Positions 50,400 through 58,801 of a stretch of 64,000 bases of DNA are shown here, in pieces. The stretch's first letter is position 1. Each line of letters opens with the position of its first letter. This stretch comes from Desulfosarcina widdelii. Lineage in GTDB: Bacteria > Desulfobacterota > Desulfobacteria > Desulfobacterales > Desulfosarcinaceae. The notes below the pieces were generated by a model. That model was not told the origin of the DNA and did not search any database. It was given only the letters and a program-made list of their open reading frames with translations. The translations under genes and the position numbers were made by a program. Where the stretch lies: positions 6,634,001 through 6,698,000 of the forward strand of contig NZ_AP021875.1 of assembly GCF_009688965.1 (NCBI RefSeq), in the 5' to 3' direction.

Positions 50400-52571
50400 T
50401 TCCGCCAGCATGGAGCGCCGCTGCTGCGGCCGGTCGTTTTTCAGGGCAATATCCAAGGCCTTGGTGGTACCCACCAGGACCACCAATTGTCTGCCGCGGG
50501 TGATGGCCGTGTAGAGCAGGTTGCGCTGAAGCATGATGTAGTGCTGGGTGAGCAGGGGAATCACCACCGCGGGATATTCCGAGCCCTGGGATTTGTGCAC
50601 GCTGATGGCGTAGGCCAGGGAAAGTTCGTCCATTTCCATGAAATCGTAGGGCACCTGCCGTCCGTCGAAATCCACTTCGATCCGTTCGTTTTCCGGATCG
50701 ATGCCCGCCACGATGCCGATGTCTCCGTTGAATACCTCCTTGCGGTAGTTGTTGCGCAGGTGCATTACCTTGTCGCCCTCTTTGAAGCGGCTGCCCGTCA
50801 CCGCCACCTGGGCAGCATCAGGATTCAGGGCCTCCTGGAGCATCCGGTTTAAGTTGAGCGTGCCCAACGGACCGCGGTGCATGGGGGTGAGCACCTGGAT
50901 TTCACGGATCGGTTCCAGCCTGAAGTGGCGGGGGATTTCCTCCCGGCAAAGGTTGACCACCGTTTGCACCACCTTTTCGGGGTTGGATTGTTCCAGAAAA
51001 TAGAATTCGGAAGGCAAATCCGGATCGTCGGGCGGGTCCATCACCGGGGGCTGGCCCCGGCGCACCCGGTGGGCATTGACCACGATGGGGCTCTGCCGGT
51101 TCTGGCGGAAAATTTCGTTCAATTCGAAAGTGGGAATGGTTTCCGAGCGGATCAGGTCGGCCAGCGCGTTGCCGGGGCCCACCGGCGGCAGTTGGAACAC
51201 ATCCCCAACCAGGATGAGGGTGGCGGTCACCGGTACGGCCCGGATCAGACTGGCCATGAGCAGAACGTCCACCATGGAGGCCTCGTCGACCACCACCACA
51301 TCGGCCTTCAGCGGATCGTCCGCGGTGCGTTCGAAACAGCCGTCGGCCAGGTTGTATCCCAGGGCCTTGTGCAGGGTGACGGCCTGCCTGCCGGTGACAT
51401 CGGAAAGTCTTCGGGCAGCGCGCCCCGTGGGCGCGGTCAGCAGCACCCGGCGCTTCAACCCTTTCATGACGGCGGTCACCGCACGGATCAGGGTGGTCTT
51501 GCCCGTGCCCGGTCCGCCGGTGATCACAGATACCTTGTGGGCCAGGATTCCCTTGAGGACGGCTTCCTGCTGTTCGGAAAGCGTGATGGCCAGTCGGTCC
51601 ACCACCGCCCGGGCGATTTGGTCGCTGTCCGGCGGCGGAGCGGCCGGGGGAATGGACTGCATGGCGGCGATGCGGCCGGCGACGGCGATTTCGGCCTGGT
51701 AAAGCTGCCTGGGGAATACCGGCGGGGCGTCCATATCGGCCGCCGGCGTTCCGATCACCACTTCGTCTTCCCCCACCAGATGATCCAGGGCTTGAGCGGC
51801 GGTCTGCTCTCCGACGTCGAAGGCTTCCTTGCATTTGTCCAGCAGCCGGTCCCGGGGGATGTAAGCATGCCCGCGATCCACGGCCTGCTCGAAGAGGTGG
51901 ATCAGGCAGGCCTTGGCGCGGTCGGTTTCGTCCACCGGGGTGTCGGCATGGCGCACGACGGCGTCGGCAATGCCAAAGCCGATGCGGGGGATATCCTCGG
52001 CCACCCGGTAGGGTTCGTTGCACAGCGTGTCGATGACGTCCGACCCGTATTCGCGCAGCAGGCGGGCGGCATGGATGGTGTCAACGCCGATTTTTTCCAG
52101 GAACCCTATTAGCTGCCGGGCGGCGTGATGGGCCTGCCAGGCCTCGGCAATATGTTTAGCGGTCTTTTCACCGATCCCGGCAACCTCGGTGAGGCGCGCC
52201 GGCTCGGATTCGATCACCGTCAAGGTGTCGGCCTTGAAATGGCCGATGATGCGCTCGACCAGCTTGGGGCCCACTCCTTTGATGAAGCCCGATGCCAGAT
52301 AGCCGCGGATGCCGTCCACCGTGGCAGGTAAAAGTTCGCGGAAGGCGGAGAATTTGAGCTGCTGGCCATAGCGGGCGTGGTTCTCCCATCGCCCGTAGAC
52401 CTCGATGGATTCTCCGACGCCGGGATCGGGCATGGTGCCCTTGATGGTGATGCTGCGGCGGTTTTCATCGGTTCGCAGGCGGGCGATGGTGAAGTGGTTT
52501 TCTCGGTTGTAATAGGTAATTCTCTCGATTCGGCCACTGAGAGTGATATCCGGGACAGGGCTCTTAGACAT
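50355..52571 (-). CDS. RecD2-like ATP-dependent 5'-3' DNA helicase
   Basis: 738 aa from ATG 52571, which overlaps the end of gmhB by 8 bp. N-terminal OB-like and helix-hairpin-helix region (about 85-210, with GVGPKLVERIIGHF and EVAGIGEKTAKHIAEA), then SF1B helicase motifs: Walker A ITGGPGTGKTTLIRA, VVVDEASMVDVLLM, GDVFQLPPVGPGNAL and the C-terminal AYAISVHKSQGSEYPAVVIP. RecD2 acts outside RecBCD in replication-fork and repair processes. The last about 10 residues come from a heptamer repeat array, so the original stop was probably upstream or has been remodelled. Confidence 0.92.
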   Translation of the reverse strand: MSKSPVPDITLSGRIERITYYNRENHFTIARLRTDENRRSITIKGTMPDPGVGESIEVYGRWENHARYGQQLKFSAFRELLPATVDGIRGYLASGFIKGVGPKLVERIIGHFKADTLTVIESEPARLTEVAGIGEKTAKHIAEAWQAHHAARQLIGFLEKIGVDTIHAARLLREYGSDVIDTLCNEPYRVAEDIPRIGFGIADAVVRHADTPVDETDRAKACLIHLFEQAVDRGHAYIPRDRLLDKCKEAFDVGEQTAAQALDHLVGEDEVVIGTPAADMDAPPVFPRQLYQAEIAVAGRIAAMQSIPPAAPPPDSDQIARAVVDRLAITLSEQQEAVLKGILAHKVSVITGGPGTGKTTLIRAVTAVMKGLKRRVLLTAPTGRAARRLSDVTGRQAVTLHKALGYNLADGCFERTADDPLKADVVVVDEASMVDVLLMASLIRAVPVTATLILVGDVFQLPPVGPGNALADLIRSETIPTFELNEIFRQNRQSPIVVNAHRVRRGQPPVMDPPDDPDLPSEFYFLEQSNPEKVVQTVVNLCREEIPRHFRLEPIREIQVLTPMHRGPLGTLNLNRMLQEALNPDAAQVAVTGSRFKEGDKVMHLRNNYRKEVFNGDIGIVAGIDPENERIEVDFDGRQVPYDFMEMDELSLAYAISVHKSQGSEYPAVVIPLLTQHYIMLQRNLLYTAITRGRQLVVLVGTTKALDIALKNDRPQQRRSMLAERMRSEVGGQKTAVG

Positions 52572-53139
52572 GGCGTTGATCGAGAATCCAGTTCGCGGCT
52601 GCGGCCAGGTCGTTTGCCACGTGATCGGGGAAGGCTCCCTTTCGGGCCAGGGACTGTATGGCCATTTCACCATTACCGGTTTTAACCAGCACGGTGGCGC
52701 CGCAGCCTGCGGCCTGTCCCGTCAGGATATCTTTTTCGCTGTCGCCCACCATGACCGCCGATGCCAGGTCGATCCCGTAGCGGTCCCGGGCGGCCAGGAG
52801 CATTCCTGGTTTGGGTTTACGGCAGTCGCAGTTTTCGTCGGGGCGGTGGGGGCAGAAGAAGATGTCCGTGATGCGCCCCCCGCTGTCGGCCACGGCCCGG
52901 CACATACGCCGGTGCATAGTTTCCAGCGCTTCCGGTGACATCATGCCGCGGTTGACGGCCGACTGGTTGGTGATGACGATCACGGCGATGCCCGCTCGGG
53001 TGAGAAGGGCGATGGCCTCAAGGCTGCCAGGAATTAAGCGAAACTCCTGCCAGCTTTTGATGTAGTCGGGGGAATCGACGTTGATGACGCCGTCGCGGTC
53101 GAGAAAAACGGTGGTGATGTCTGGCAGAAGTTTGGGCAT
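52564..53139 (-). CDS. gmhB: D-glycero-D-manno-heptose 1,7-bisphosphate 7-phosphatase
   Basis: 191 aa, HAD family. Nucleophile motif VFLDRDGVINVD, second motif VIVITNQSAVNRGM, and the GmhB zinc loop CPHRPDENCDCRKPKPGMLL (Cys/His ligands), then VMVGDSEKDILTG. It makes heptose-1-phosphate for the LPS inner core, indicating an outer membrane with heptose. Its stop overlaps the start of the helicase gene, so the two are co-transcribed. Confidence 0.92.
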   Translation of the reverse strand: MPKLLPDITTVFLDRDGVINVDSPDYIKSWQEFRLIPGSLEAIALLTRAGIAVIVITNQSAVNRGMMSPEALETMHRRMCRAVADSGGRITDIFFCPHRPDENCDCRKPKPGMLLAARDRYGIDLASAVMVGDSEKDILTGQAAGCGATVLVKTGNGEMAIQSLARKGAFPDHVANDLAAAANWILDQRHV

Positions 53140-53178
53140 TTAGAAATTATGATGGCCAGGAGTACATGGAAAAAGAGA

Positions 53179-53276
53179 GTGTTAAGTGTTAAGTGATTAA
53201 GTTGTGGATCGGATCGTTTCTAAAAGATCGATAGGATACCTTCGCTTAGCATTTAAAAATTACCACTTAACACTCG
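53179..53276. repeat. GTGTTAA heptamer pair and 12-bp inverted repeat after gmhB start region
   Basis: GTGTTAA occurs twice in tandem at 53179-53192. GAGTGTTAAGTG near 53177 is the complement of CACTTAACACTC near 53264-53276. The pair flanks the gap between rlpA (minus, ends 53283) and gmhB (minus, starts 53139) and could form a large stem. Confidence 0.55.
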
Positions 53277-53282
53277 CCGAAT

Positions 53283-54047
53283 TTACTCAGCGACAATGAA
53301 CGCATCCGGATACCCGCTACGGGCCAGATGCCGTTCATATTGGTCGGCGGTTTCCAGGTCGTTGCAGCGTCCCACCCGGACCCGGTAGAAAACCATATCC
53401 CCGCGGTCATAGGGAACCACGTGGGCGTTGGTAAAGGTTTGCTCCAGTTTGGCCCGCAGACGTTCGGCGTTGTCGCGGTTGGAAAAGGCCCCCACCTGGA
53501 AGGTGAACTGGCCGCTATAGTAATCCACCGGCACGAACGTCTCACCCTCGGTTGTTTCGCGACGCTCGCCTAATGCCGTAATTTCCACCCTGGCCGTGCC
53601 GGGACCCACCATGCCCAGTTCTTTTGCGCCGGTATAGGACAGATCGATGATCCGGCCGTGGACGAAAGGACCCCGGTCGTTGACCCGCACCACAATCCGG
53701 CGGTTGTCGTCCAGGCGGCGTACCTGTACCCAGGTGCCCAGGGGCAGGGTTTTATGGGCTGCGGTCATGGCGTACATGTCGTACACTTCGCCGCTGGAGG
53801 TCCTGCGGCCATGAAATTTTTTGCCGTACCAGGAGGCAATGCCCTGCTGGGTAAAGCCTTTGGCATGGGGTATGGGTTTGTACCAGTTGCCGTTCACCCG
53901 ATAGGGCTTGGGATGTCCTTTGGGGGTAGGCGGCGGCGAAGATGGTGTCGAAGCGCAGGCTTGAAGGAAAAATAGTCCTGCCGCTGCCAGCAGCAGCACC
54001 CAACACCGGCAACGAGTCATCCCACGCTGTCCCGTTTCCTTGATCAT
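53283..54047 (-). CDS. rlpA: RlpA-like septal ring lytic transglycosylase with SPOR domain
   Basis: 254 aa from ATG 54047 (GAGGG upstream; in-frame ATGs at 54080 and 54020 also possible). Signal with lipobox LFFLQACAST. A double-psi beta-barrel RlpA domain (GIASWYGKKFHGRRTSSGEV ... VVRVNDRGPFVHGRIIDLSY) carries the catalytic Asp region. The C-terminal 75 residues are a SPOR domain (FTFQVGAFSNRDNAERLRAK) that binds denuded peptidoglycan at the septum. It cuts glycan strands during cell separation. It ends near a repeat before gmhB and starts 37 bp after the lon stop. Confidence 0.9.
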   Translation of the reverse strand: MIKETGQRGMTRCRCWVLLLAAAGLFFLQACASTPSSPPPTPKGHPKPYRVNGNWYKPIPHAKGFTQQGIASWYGKKFHGRRTSSGEVYDMYAMTAAHKTLPLGTWVQVRRLDDNRRIVVRVNDRGPFVHGRIIDLSYTGAKELGMVGPGTARVEITALGERRETTEGETFVPVDYYSGQFTFQVGAFSNRDNAERLRAKLEQTFTNAHVVPYDRGDMVFYRVRVGRCNDLETADQYERHLARSGYPDAFIVAE

Positions 54048-54083
54048 GATCCCTCGACAGATCCTCTTTTCACCGTTCACTGA

Positions 54084-56432
54084 TCACTGGATAGCAATCT
54101 TGAGCACGTCCAGCATTTTCTCCATGAAGTGGAACTGGATGTCGTCTCGAACTTTCTGGGGGATGTCCACCAGATCCTTTTCGTTCCACTTGGGCAGCAA
54201 AATGGTCTTGATGCCGGCTCGGTGGGCGGCCAGCACCTTCTCCTTGATGCCGCCCACGGGAAGTACCTGGCCGCGCAGGGTGATTTCGCCGGTCATGGCC
54301 AGATCTTTCTTGATGGTCTTTTGTTTCAGCAGCGAAACCAGCGCGGTGAGCATGGTGACGCCGGCCGATGGGCCGTCCTTGGGGATGGCGCCGGCGGGCA
54401 CGTGGATGTGGATGTCGTGCTCGTCGAAGAAATCCTCGTCAACCCCCAGGCGTTTGGCGTTGGCCCGGATAAAACTCAGGGCCGCGGTGGCCGACTCTTT
54501 CATCACGTCTCCCAACTGGCCGGTAAGGGTTAGGCCCTTCTTGCCTTTCATGGCCGTGGCTTCTATGAATAGCAGGTCGCCGCCGGTGGGCGTCCAGGCC
54601 AGTCCCATGGCAACGCCGGGGGTGGTCATGCGGGCCTTGGCTTCGGACTGCAGCTTGACCGGCCCCAGATATACGGCCACGTCGTCCACCTTGATGGTGG
54701 CTTTTTCGATCTCGCCTTCGGCAATAGCCGTGGCCACGCCCCGGCAGACGGTCGCGATCTCCCGTTCCAAATTTCTCAGTCCGGCTTCGCGCGTATAGCC
54801 TGAGATGATGCGACGGACGGCGCCGGTGGTAATCTTGATCTGGCGGGCCGCAAGGCCGTGGGCTTCCCGCTGGCGCGGAATCAGGTAGCGCGCGGCAATC
54901 TTGACCTTTTCGTCTTCCGTGTAGCCCAGAAGCTGGATCACCTCCATCCGGTCCCGCAGGGCCGAAGGAATGGTATCCAGTACGTTGGCCGTGGTGATGA
55001 ACATCACCTTGGACAAATCGAAGGGCACGTCCAGGTAGTGGTCGGAAAAAGAGAAGTTCTGTTCCGGGTCCAGCACCTCCAGCAGGGCGGAAGAGGGGTC
55101 GCCGCGAAAATCCGAGCCCACCTTATCAATCTCGTCCAGCATGAAAATGGGGTTGTTGGAGCCGGCCCGCCGCAGGCCTTGGATGATTCGGCCGGGCAGG
55201 GCGCCCACATAGGTGCGCCGGTGCCCGCGGATTTCAGCCTCGTCGCGCACGCCGCCCAGGGAGATGCGGTGAAACTTGCGGCCCAGGGCCCGGGCGATGG
55301 AGGTGCCCAGGGAGGTCTTTCCGGTACCCGGAGGACCGGCAAAGCAGAGAATCGGTCCCTTGGAGTCGGGTTTGAGTTTTCTCACCGCCAGGTATTCAAT
55401 GATCCGGCGTTTGGGCTTTTCCAGTCCGAAATGGTCCTCGTCCAGCACCTTGCGGGCCTTTTTGATGTCCAGGTTGTCTTCGGTGCTCGTGTTCCAGGGC
55501 AGTTCGGTCAGCCAGTCCAGATAGGTCATGGCCACCGTGTACTCCGCCGAAGAGGGGTGCATGCGCGAAAGCCGGTCAATCTCTCGTTCGGCCTCCTTGA
55601 CGGCCTCTTCGGGAAGCTCCCGCTCCTTGATTTTGGTCCGGTATTCGTCCAGCTCCACCGAGGCTTCGTCGGTTTCTCCCAGCTCCTCCTTGATGGCCTT
55701 AAGCTGCTGGCGCAGGTAGTACTCCCGCTGACGCTTGTCCATGTCCCCTTTGACCTGGGATTGGATTTTGTTGCCCAACTCCAGGATTTCAAGCTGATGG
55801 TGGACCAGTTTGGTGACCAGCTTGAGACGTTTGGTGGAGTCCCGGGTCTCCAGGACCTGCTGCTTTTCCTCGGCCGAGGAGTTGATGGTCGAGGCTACCA
55901 TGTCCGCCAGGGTGCCGGGCTCCTTGATGGAGGTGGCCATGGATCCCATTTCCTGGGGCAGGCCGGGAGAAAGCTGCACCACCCGGTCGAACTGCTTGAT
56001 CAGATTGGCCATCAGGGCCTGGGTTTCGTCGTTGTCGTGGTCGGTGTCGCCAAAGGTCTCCACCTGGGCCACCAGGTAAGGCTTGCCCTTTTCGAAGGCT
56101 TTCACGTGAAAGCGGCTCAGCCCCTGTACCAGAAGCTGCACATGGTTGTCTTCGGTTTTGGCCATCTTCAGGATCAGCGCAGCCGTGCCCACCTTGGCCA
56201 GATCGCCGCTTTCCGGATCGGGTTTGAGGTTCTCCTTTTTTTTGGCTACGAGAAGGCCGATCATGCGATCCTTGGCCATGGCTTCGTCGATCAGGGTGAC
56301 CGATTCACCTTTCATCACCACCAGGGGCAGGACCATCTTGGGAAACAGGGTCGCATCGAACAACGGCAGGATGGGCAGCAACTTGGGAATATTTTCCGTA
56401 TTATAATCCAGGGACGGTTGTCTATCTTTCAT
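54084..56432 (-). CDS. lon: Lon ATP-dependent protease
   Basis: 782 aa from ATG 56432 (GGAGA upstream). N-terminal substrate-binding domain (LPILPLFDATLFPKMVLPLV), AAA+ with Walker A CFAGPPGTGKTSLG and DEIDKVGSDFRGDPSSALLE, and the protease domain with catalytic Ser in KDGPSAGVTM and Lys in GGIKEKVLAAHRAGI. It degrades misfolded and regulatory proteins. It is part of a local proteostasis group with Hsp20 (73 bp upstream) and HtpX. Confidence 0.96.
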   Translation of the reverse strand: MKDRQPSLDYNTENIPKLLPILPLFDATLFPKMVLPLVVMKGESVTLIDEAMAKDRMIGLLVAKKKENLKPDPESGDLAKVGTAALILKMAKTEDNHVQLLVQGLSRFHVKAFEKGKPYLVAQVETFGDTDHDNDETQALMANLIKQFDRVVQLSPGLPQEMGSMATSIKEPGTLADMVASTINSSAEEKQQVLETRDSTKRLKLVTKLVHHQLEILELGNKIQSQVKGDMDKRQREYYLRQQLKAIKEELGETDEASVELDEYRTKIKERELPEEAVKEAEREIDRLSRMHPSSAEYTVAMTYLDWLTELPWNTSTEDNLDIKKARKVLDEDHFGLEKPKRRIIEYLAVRKLKPDSKGPILCFAGPPGTGKTSLGTSIARALGRKFHRISLGGVRDEAEIRGHRRTYVGALPGRIIQGLRRAGSNNPIFMLDEIDKVGSDFRGDPSSALLEVLDPEQNFSFSDHYLDVPFDLSKVMFITTANVLDTIPSALRDRMEVIQLLGYTEDEKVKIAARYLIPRQREAHGLAARQIKITTGAVRRIISGYTREAGLRNLEREIATVCRGVATAIAEGEIEKATIKVDDVAVYLGPVKLQSEAKARMTTPGVAMGLAWTPTGGDLLFIEATAMKGKKGLTLTGQLGDVMKESATAALSFIRANAKRLGVDEDFFDEHDIHIHVPAGAIPKDGPSAGVTMLTALVSLLKQKTIKKDLAMTGEITLRGQVLPVGGIKEKVLAAHRAGIKTILLPKWNEKDLVDIPQKVRDDIQFHFMEKMLDVLKIAIQ

Positions 56433-56505
56433 GACGCTCTCCTTAAAGGGCGTATTTCTAAATCTCACAGTTCGCACAGCAAATTGGTCCGCGGGCAGCA
56501 GGGCA

Positions 56506-56958
56506 TCACTCTTCGTTGATGTGAATCTTGTGCACCTTGTCGAGCTTGAGCTTGGCGATTCGGATCGTCAGCAGACCGTTGGTGTAGGTGGTCGACACCA
56601 CCTCGGTGTCCACCGGAGACGGCAGGTAGAGGATGCGTTCGAAGCGGCCGTACTGGATCTCGGCCAGGCGGTAGGTTCCGTTTGGCACCCGCGTCATTTC
56701 CCGCCGGACACCCGAAATCTTGACGGCCCGTGAATTGATTTCCAAGTCGAGGTCGTCTTTTTCCACACCGGAAATTTCGGCCCAGATCATGATTTCTTCC
56801 GGGGTTTCGAAAATGTCCATCTGCGGAGTCCAGAGGTGCTCGCGAGACGAAAACATGGGGTTGACGGGCCGCGGCCTGAAGATTTCCTGAATGGTTTTCC
56901 CCAAGCCCTGGCCGGTGGGATCGAAATTGCCCCCGAACTTGATTTTGATATAGTCCAT
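56506..56958 (-). CDS. Hsp20-family small heat shock protein
   Basis: 150 aa from ATG 56958. Alpha-crystallin domain about 50-145: PQMDIFETPEEIMIWAEISG, then NSRAVKISGVRRE, the YGRFERILYLPSPVD edge and GLLTIRI. It holds unfolded proteins for refolding or degradation. Its position just before lon on the same strand suggests joint expression under stress; no CIRCE element was seen upstream. Confidence 0.9.
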   Translation of the reverse strand: MDYIKIKFGGNFDPTGQGLGKTIQEIFRPRPVNPMFSSREHLWTPQMDIFETPEEIMIWAEISGVEKDDLDLEINSRAVKISGVRREMTRVPNGTYRLAEIQYGRFERILYLPSPVDTEVVSTTYTNGLLTIRIAKLKLDKVHKIHINEE

Positions 56959-57231
56959 GATGATACCCCGAACCGGTTTGATTGCCCTTCCTGAATCGCG
57001 TTTATTTGGGAGGAGCAATGCCTGTTTGAATGGTTTTTCTTGCGCACACGTTGCTGAACTTCAGGGTGTCTAACAATTTTTTTAAGTTAGCACCGAAACC
57101 AGGGGTTGTAAAGGTGGCCGCGCCGGATGGTCCCGCCCCTGTTGCCTTTGCGCAAATCGATCTTATATTGAAAAACCCGGTCGAAAGAGTGATTCCGGGT
57201 GTTTCAAACGATAAAAAAGGAGAAAACAGTT

Positions 57232-58167
57232 ATGGGCAATCAGATCAAAACGACGGTTTTGCTGGCCGGAATGACGGCCCTGATCCTGATTGTGGGTAAT
57301 CTGCTGGGAGGACGCCAGGGGATGATCATCGCCCTGGTGCTGGCCGCCGGAATGAATTTTTTCAGCTATTGGTACTCAGACAAACTGGTTCTCAAGATGT
57401 ACCGGGCTCAGGAGGCCACACCAGCCCAGGCGCCGGAACTGTTTGAAATGGTACAGACCCTTGCCCGCCAGGCGGATCTGCCCATGCCAAAGGTCTACAT
57501 CATTCCCAAGGATGCACCCAACGCGTTTGCCACCGGGCGGAACCCGGAAAACGCCGTGGTGGCCGTTACCCAGGGACTGCTCAAACTCATGGACCGGCGC
57601 GAGATCATGGGGGTGCTGGCCCACGAACTGGGCCACGTAAAAAACCGGGACATCCTTATCGGTACCATCGCCGCCACCATGGCCGGGGCCATCATGATGC
57701 TGGCCTCCATGGCCCGCTGGTCGGCCCTTTTCGGCGGCATGCACCGGGATGACAACAACGGTGGCGGCATGGGCGCCATTGGCATGATCGCCATGTCCAT
57801 CATCGCGCCCATGGCGGCCATGATCATTCAGATGGCCGTATCCCGTTCGCGGGAATATCTGGCCGACGCCACCGGCGCCCGCATTGCCGGCGGCCCCGAA
57901 GGTCTGGCCAGCGCCCTGGAGAAACTGGGGGCCTACTCCCGGCGCATTCCCATGGATGCCAACCCCTCTACGGCCCACATGTTCATCGTCAACCCGCTGT
58001 CCGGAAAGAGCCTGCAAAGCCTGTTTTCAACCCACCCGCCGGTGGAGGAGCGTATCAGCCGGCTTCGGGGCCAGCGGCCGGCCAGCGGCCCGTCCGCACC
58101 GCCGCCCCCTCCGGGAAGCAACCGCCAGGAAGCGGCTGGTAAAGCGTTTTGGGACAGCTTGCAATAG
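57232..58167 (+). CDS. htpX: HtpX membrane zinc metalloprotease
   Basis: 311 aa from ATG 57232 (AAAAGGAG upstream). Two N-terminal membrane helices, zinc motif VLAHELGHVKNRDILIG (HExxH), further helices, and SREYLADATGARIAGGPEGL with the third zinc ligand Glu. It degrades damaged membrane proteins together with FtsH. It diverges from the Hsp20 gene across a 270-bp gap that likely contains both promoters. The C-terminus is Pro-rich (SAPPPPPGSN). Confidence 0.95.
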   Translation: MGNQIKTTVLLAGMTALILIVGNLLGGRQGMIIALVLAAGMNFFSYWYSDKLVLKMYRAQEATPAQAPELFEMVQTLARQADLPMPKVYIIPKDAPNAFATGRNPENAVVAVTQGLLKLMDRREIMGVLAHELGHVKNRDILIGTIAATMAGAIMMLASMARWSALFGGMHRDDNNGGGMGAIGMIAMSIIAPMAAMIIQMAVSRSREYLADATGARIAGGPEGLASALEKLGAYSRRIPMDANPSTAHMFIVNPLSGKSLQSLFSTHPPVEERISRLRGQRPASGPSAPPPPPGSNRQEAAGKAFWDSLQ

Positions 58168-58255
58168 GTGAGTAGCTGAAGGTGTTTAGACTGAAGGCTG
58201 AAGGGGACCGATAAATTCCAATCGAAAAAGTCAATGAACTCGAAGAAAGTGCCAG

Positions 58256-58352
58256 GGTCGTCATGCCGGACTTGATCCGGCATCCATAACCCATTGAAAC
58301 AACTGGGTAACGCTAAAGTTTCACTCTGTGCGCCAGCCTTTGCCGGAATGAC
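58256..58352. repeat. CGTCAT-ended intergenic repeat with ATGCCGGA hairpin
   Basis: A perfect 8-bp stem (ATGCCGGA, loop CTTGA, TCCGGCAT) lies at 58263-58283. The left end CGTCATGCCGG and the right end, reverse-complemented, CGTCATTCCGG form the outer inverted repeat. Sequences of this kind are common dispersed intergenic repeats in proteobacteria. Confidence 0.6.
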
Positions 58353-58406
58353 GCAAAGATGAAATCTTCAATTTTTTTAAATCCCAAACAACCGACGGCA
58401 CTGTTT

Positions 58407-58466
58407 GGGATTTGATTTTTGATATTTGGAATTTATTTGAAATTTGGTGCTTGGAATTTGCGATTT
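58407..58466 (+). repeat. GGNATTT-type heptamer array overlapping the Cys-rich gene end
   Basis: Units GGGATTT, GATTTTT, GATATTT, GGAATTT, a 4-bp break, then GAAATTT, GGTGCTT, GGAATTT, GCGATTT. The right part encodes the C-terminal residues of the small gene on the minus strand. The upstream part can pair with CCCAAA at about 58383 to form a terminator-like stem for htpX. Confidence 0.65.
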
Positions 58467-58672
58467 GCCGGGGACGCCTGGTTGCAACCGCAGCCTTTCC
58501 CTGAAGGTGCCTTCGACCCCGCCTCTCCGCCGTCCCGACACACCCGGCAGCGGTTTTCGTCACACCACTGGCAGCGATGGCAGGTGGGGCAGGGGTGCTT
58601 TTTGGGCAGTTGTCCGGCATCTTCCGGTGAGTAAATTTTGCCGGTCACGCCAGGGATTCGAATCCAGGCCAT
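58433..58672 (-). CDS. Small cysteine-rich protein
   Basis: 79 aa from ATG 58672 (GAGG five bases upstream). It begins MAWIRIPGVTGKIYSPEDAG and has a compact block CPTCHRCQWCDENRCRVC with six Cys and one His, suggesting one or two metal centres. Proteins with this start and CxxCxxCxxC layout seem to occur in related sulfate reducers. The last about 20 residues (ASPANRKFQAPNFK) read through a heptamer array and are probably not conserved. Confidence 0.6.
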   Translation of the reverse strand: MAWIRIPGVTGKIYSPEDAGQLPKKHPCPTCHRCQWCDENRCRVCRDGGEAGSKAPSGKGCGCNQASPANRKFQAPNFK

Positions 58673-58801
58673 GGGCGCCTCGCATTTGAGATGCATCGTT
58701 ACATTCCAATGATGGGAACCAGCCGCCGTTTGTCAACCGTTTCCAGCCTGCCCTAATTATGATATCAAAGGTTTGAGCCAAGCAAAGGAGGTTGCATTCA
58801 G

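Noticed and set aside
54858..56519. 553-codon plus-strand open frame
   Set aside because: Mirror of lon, no recognisable domain.
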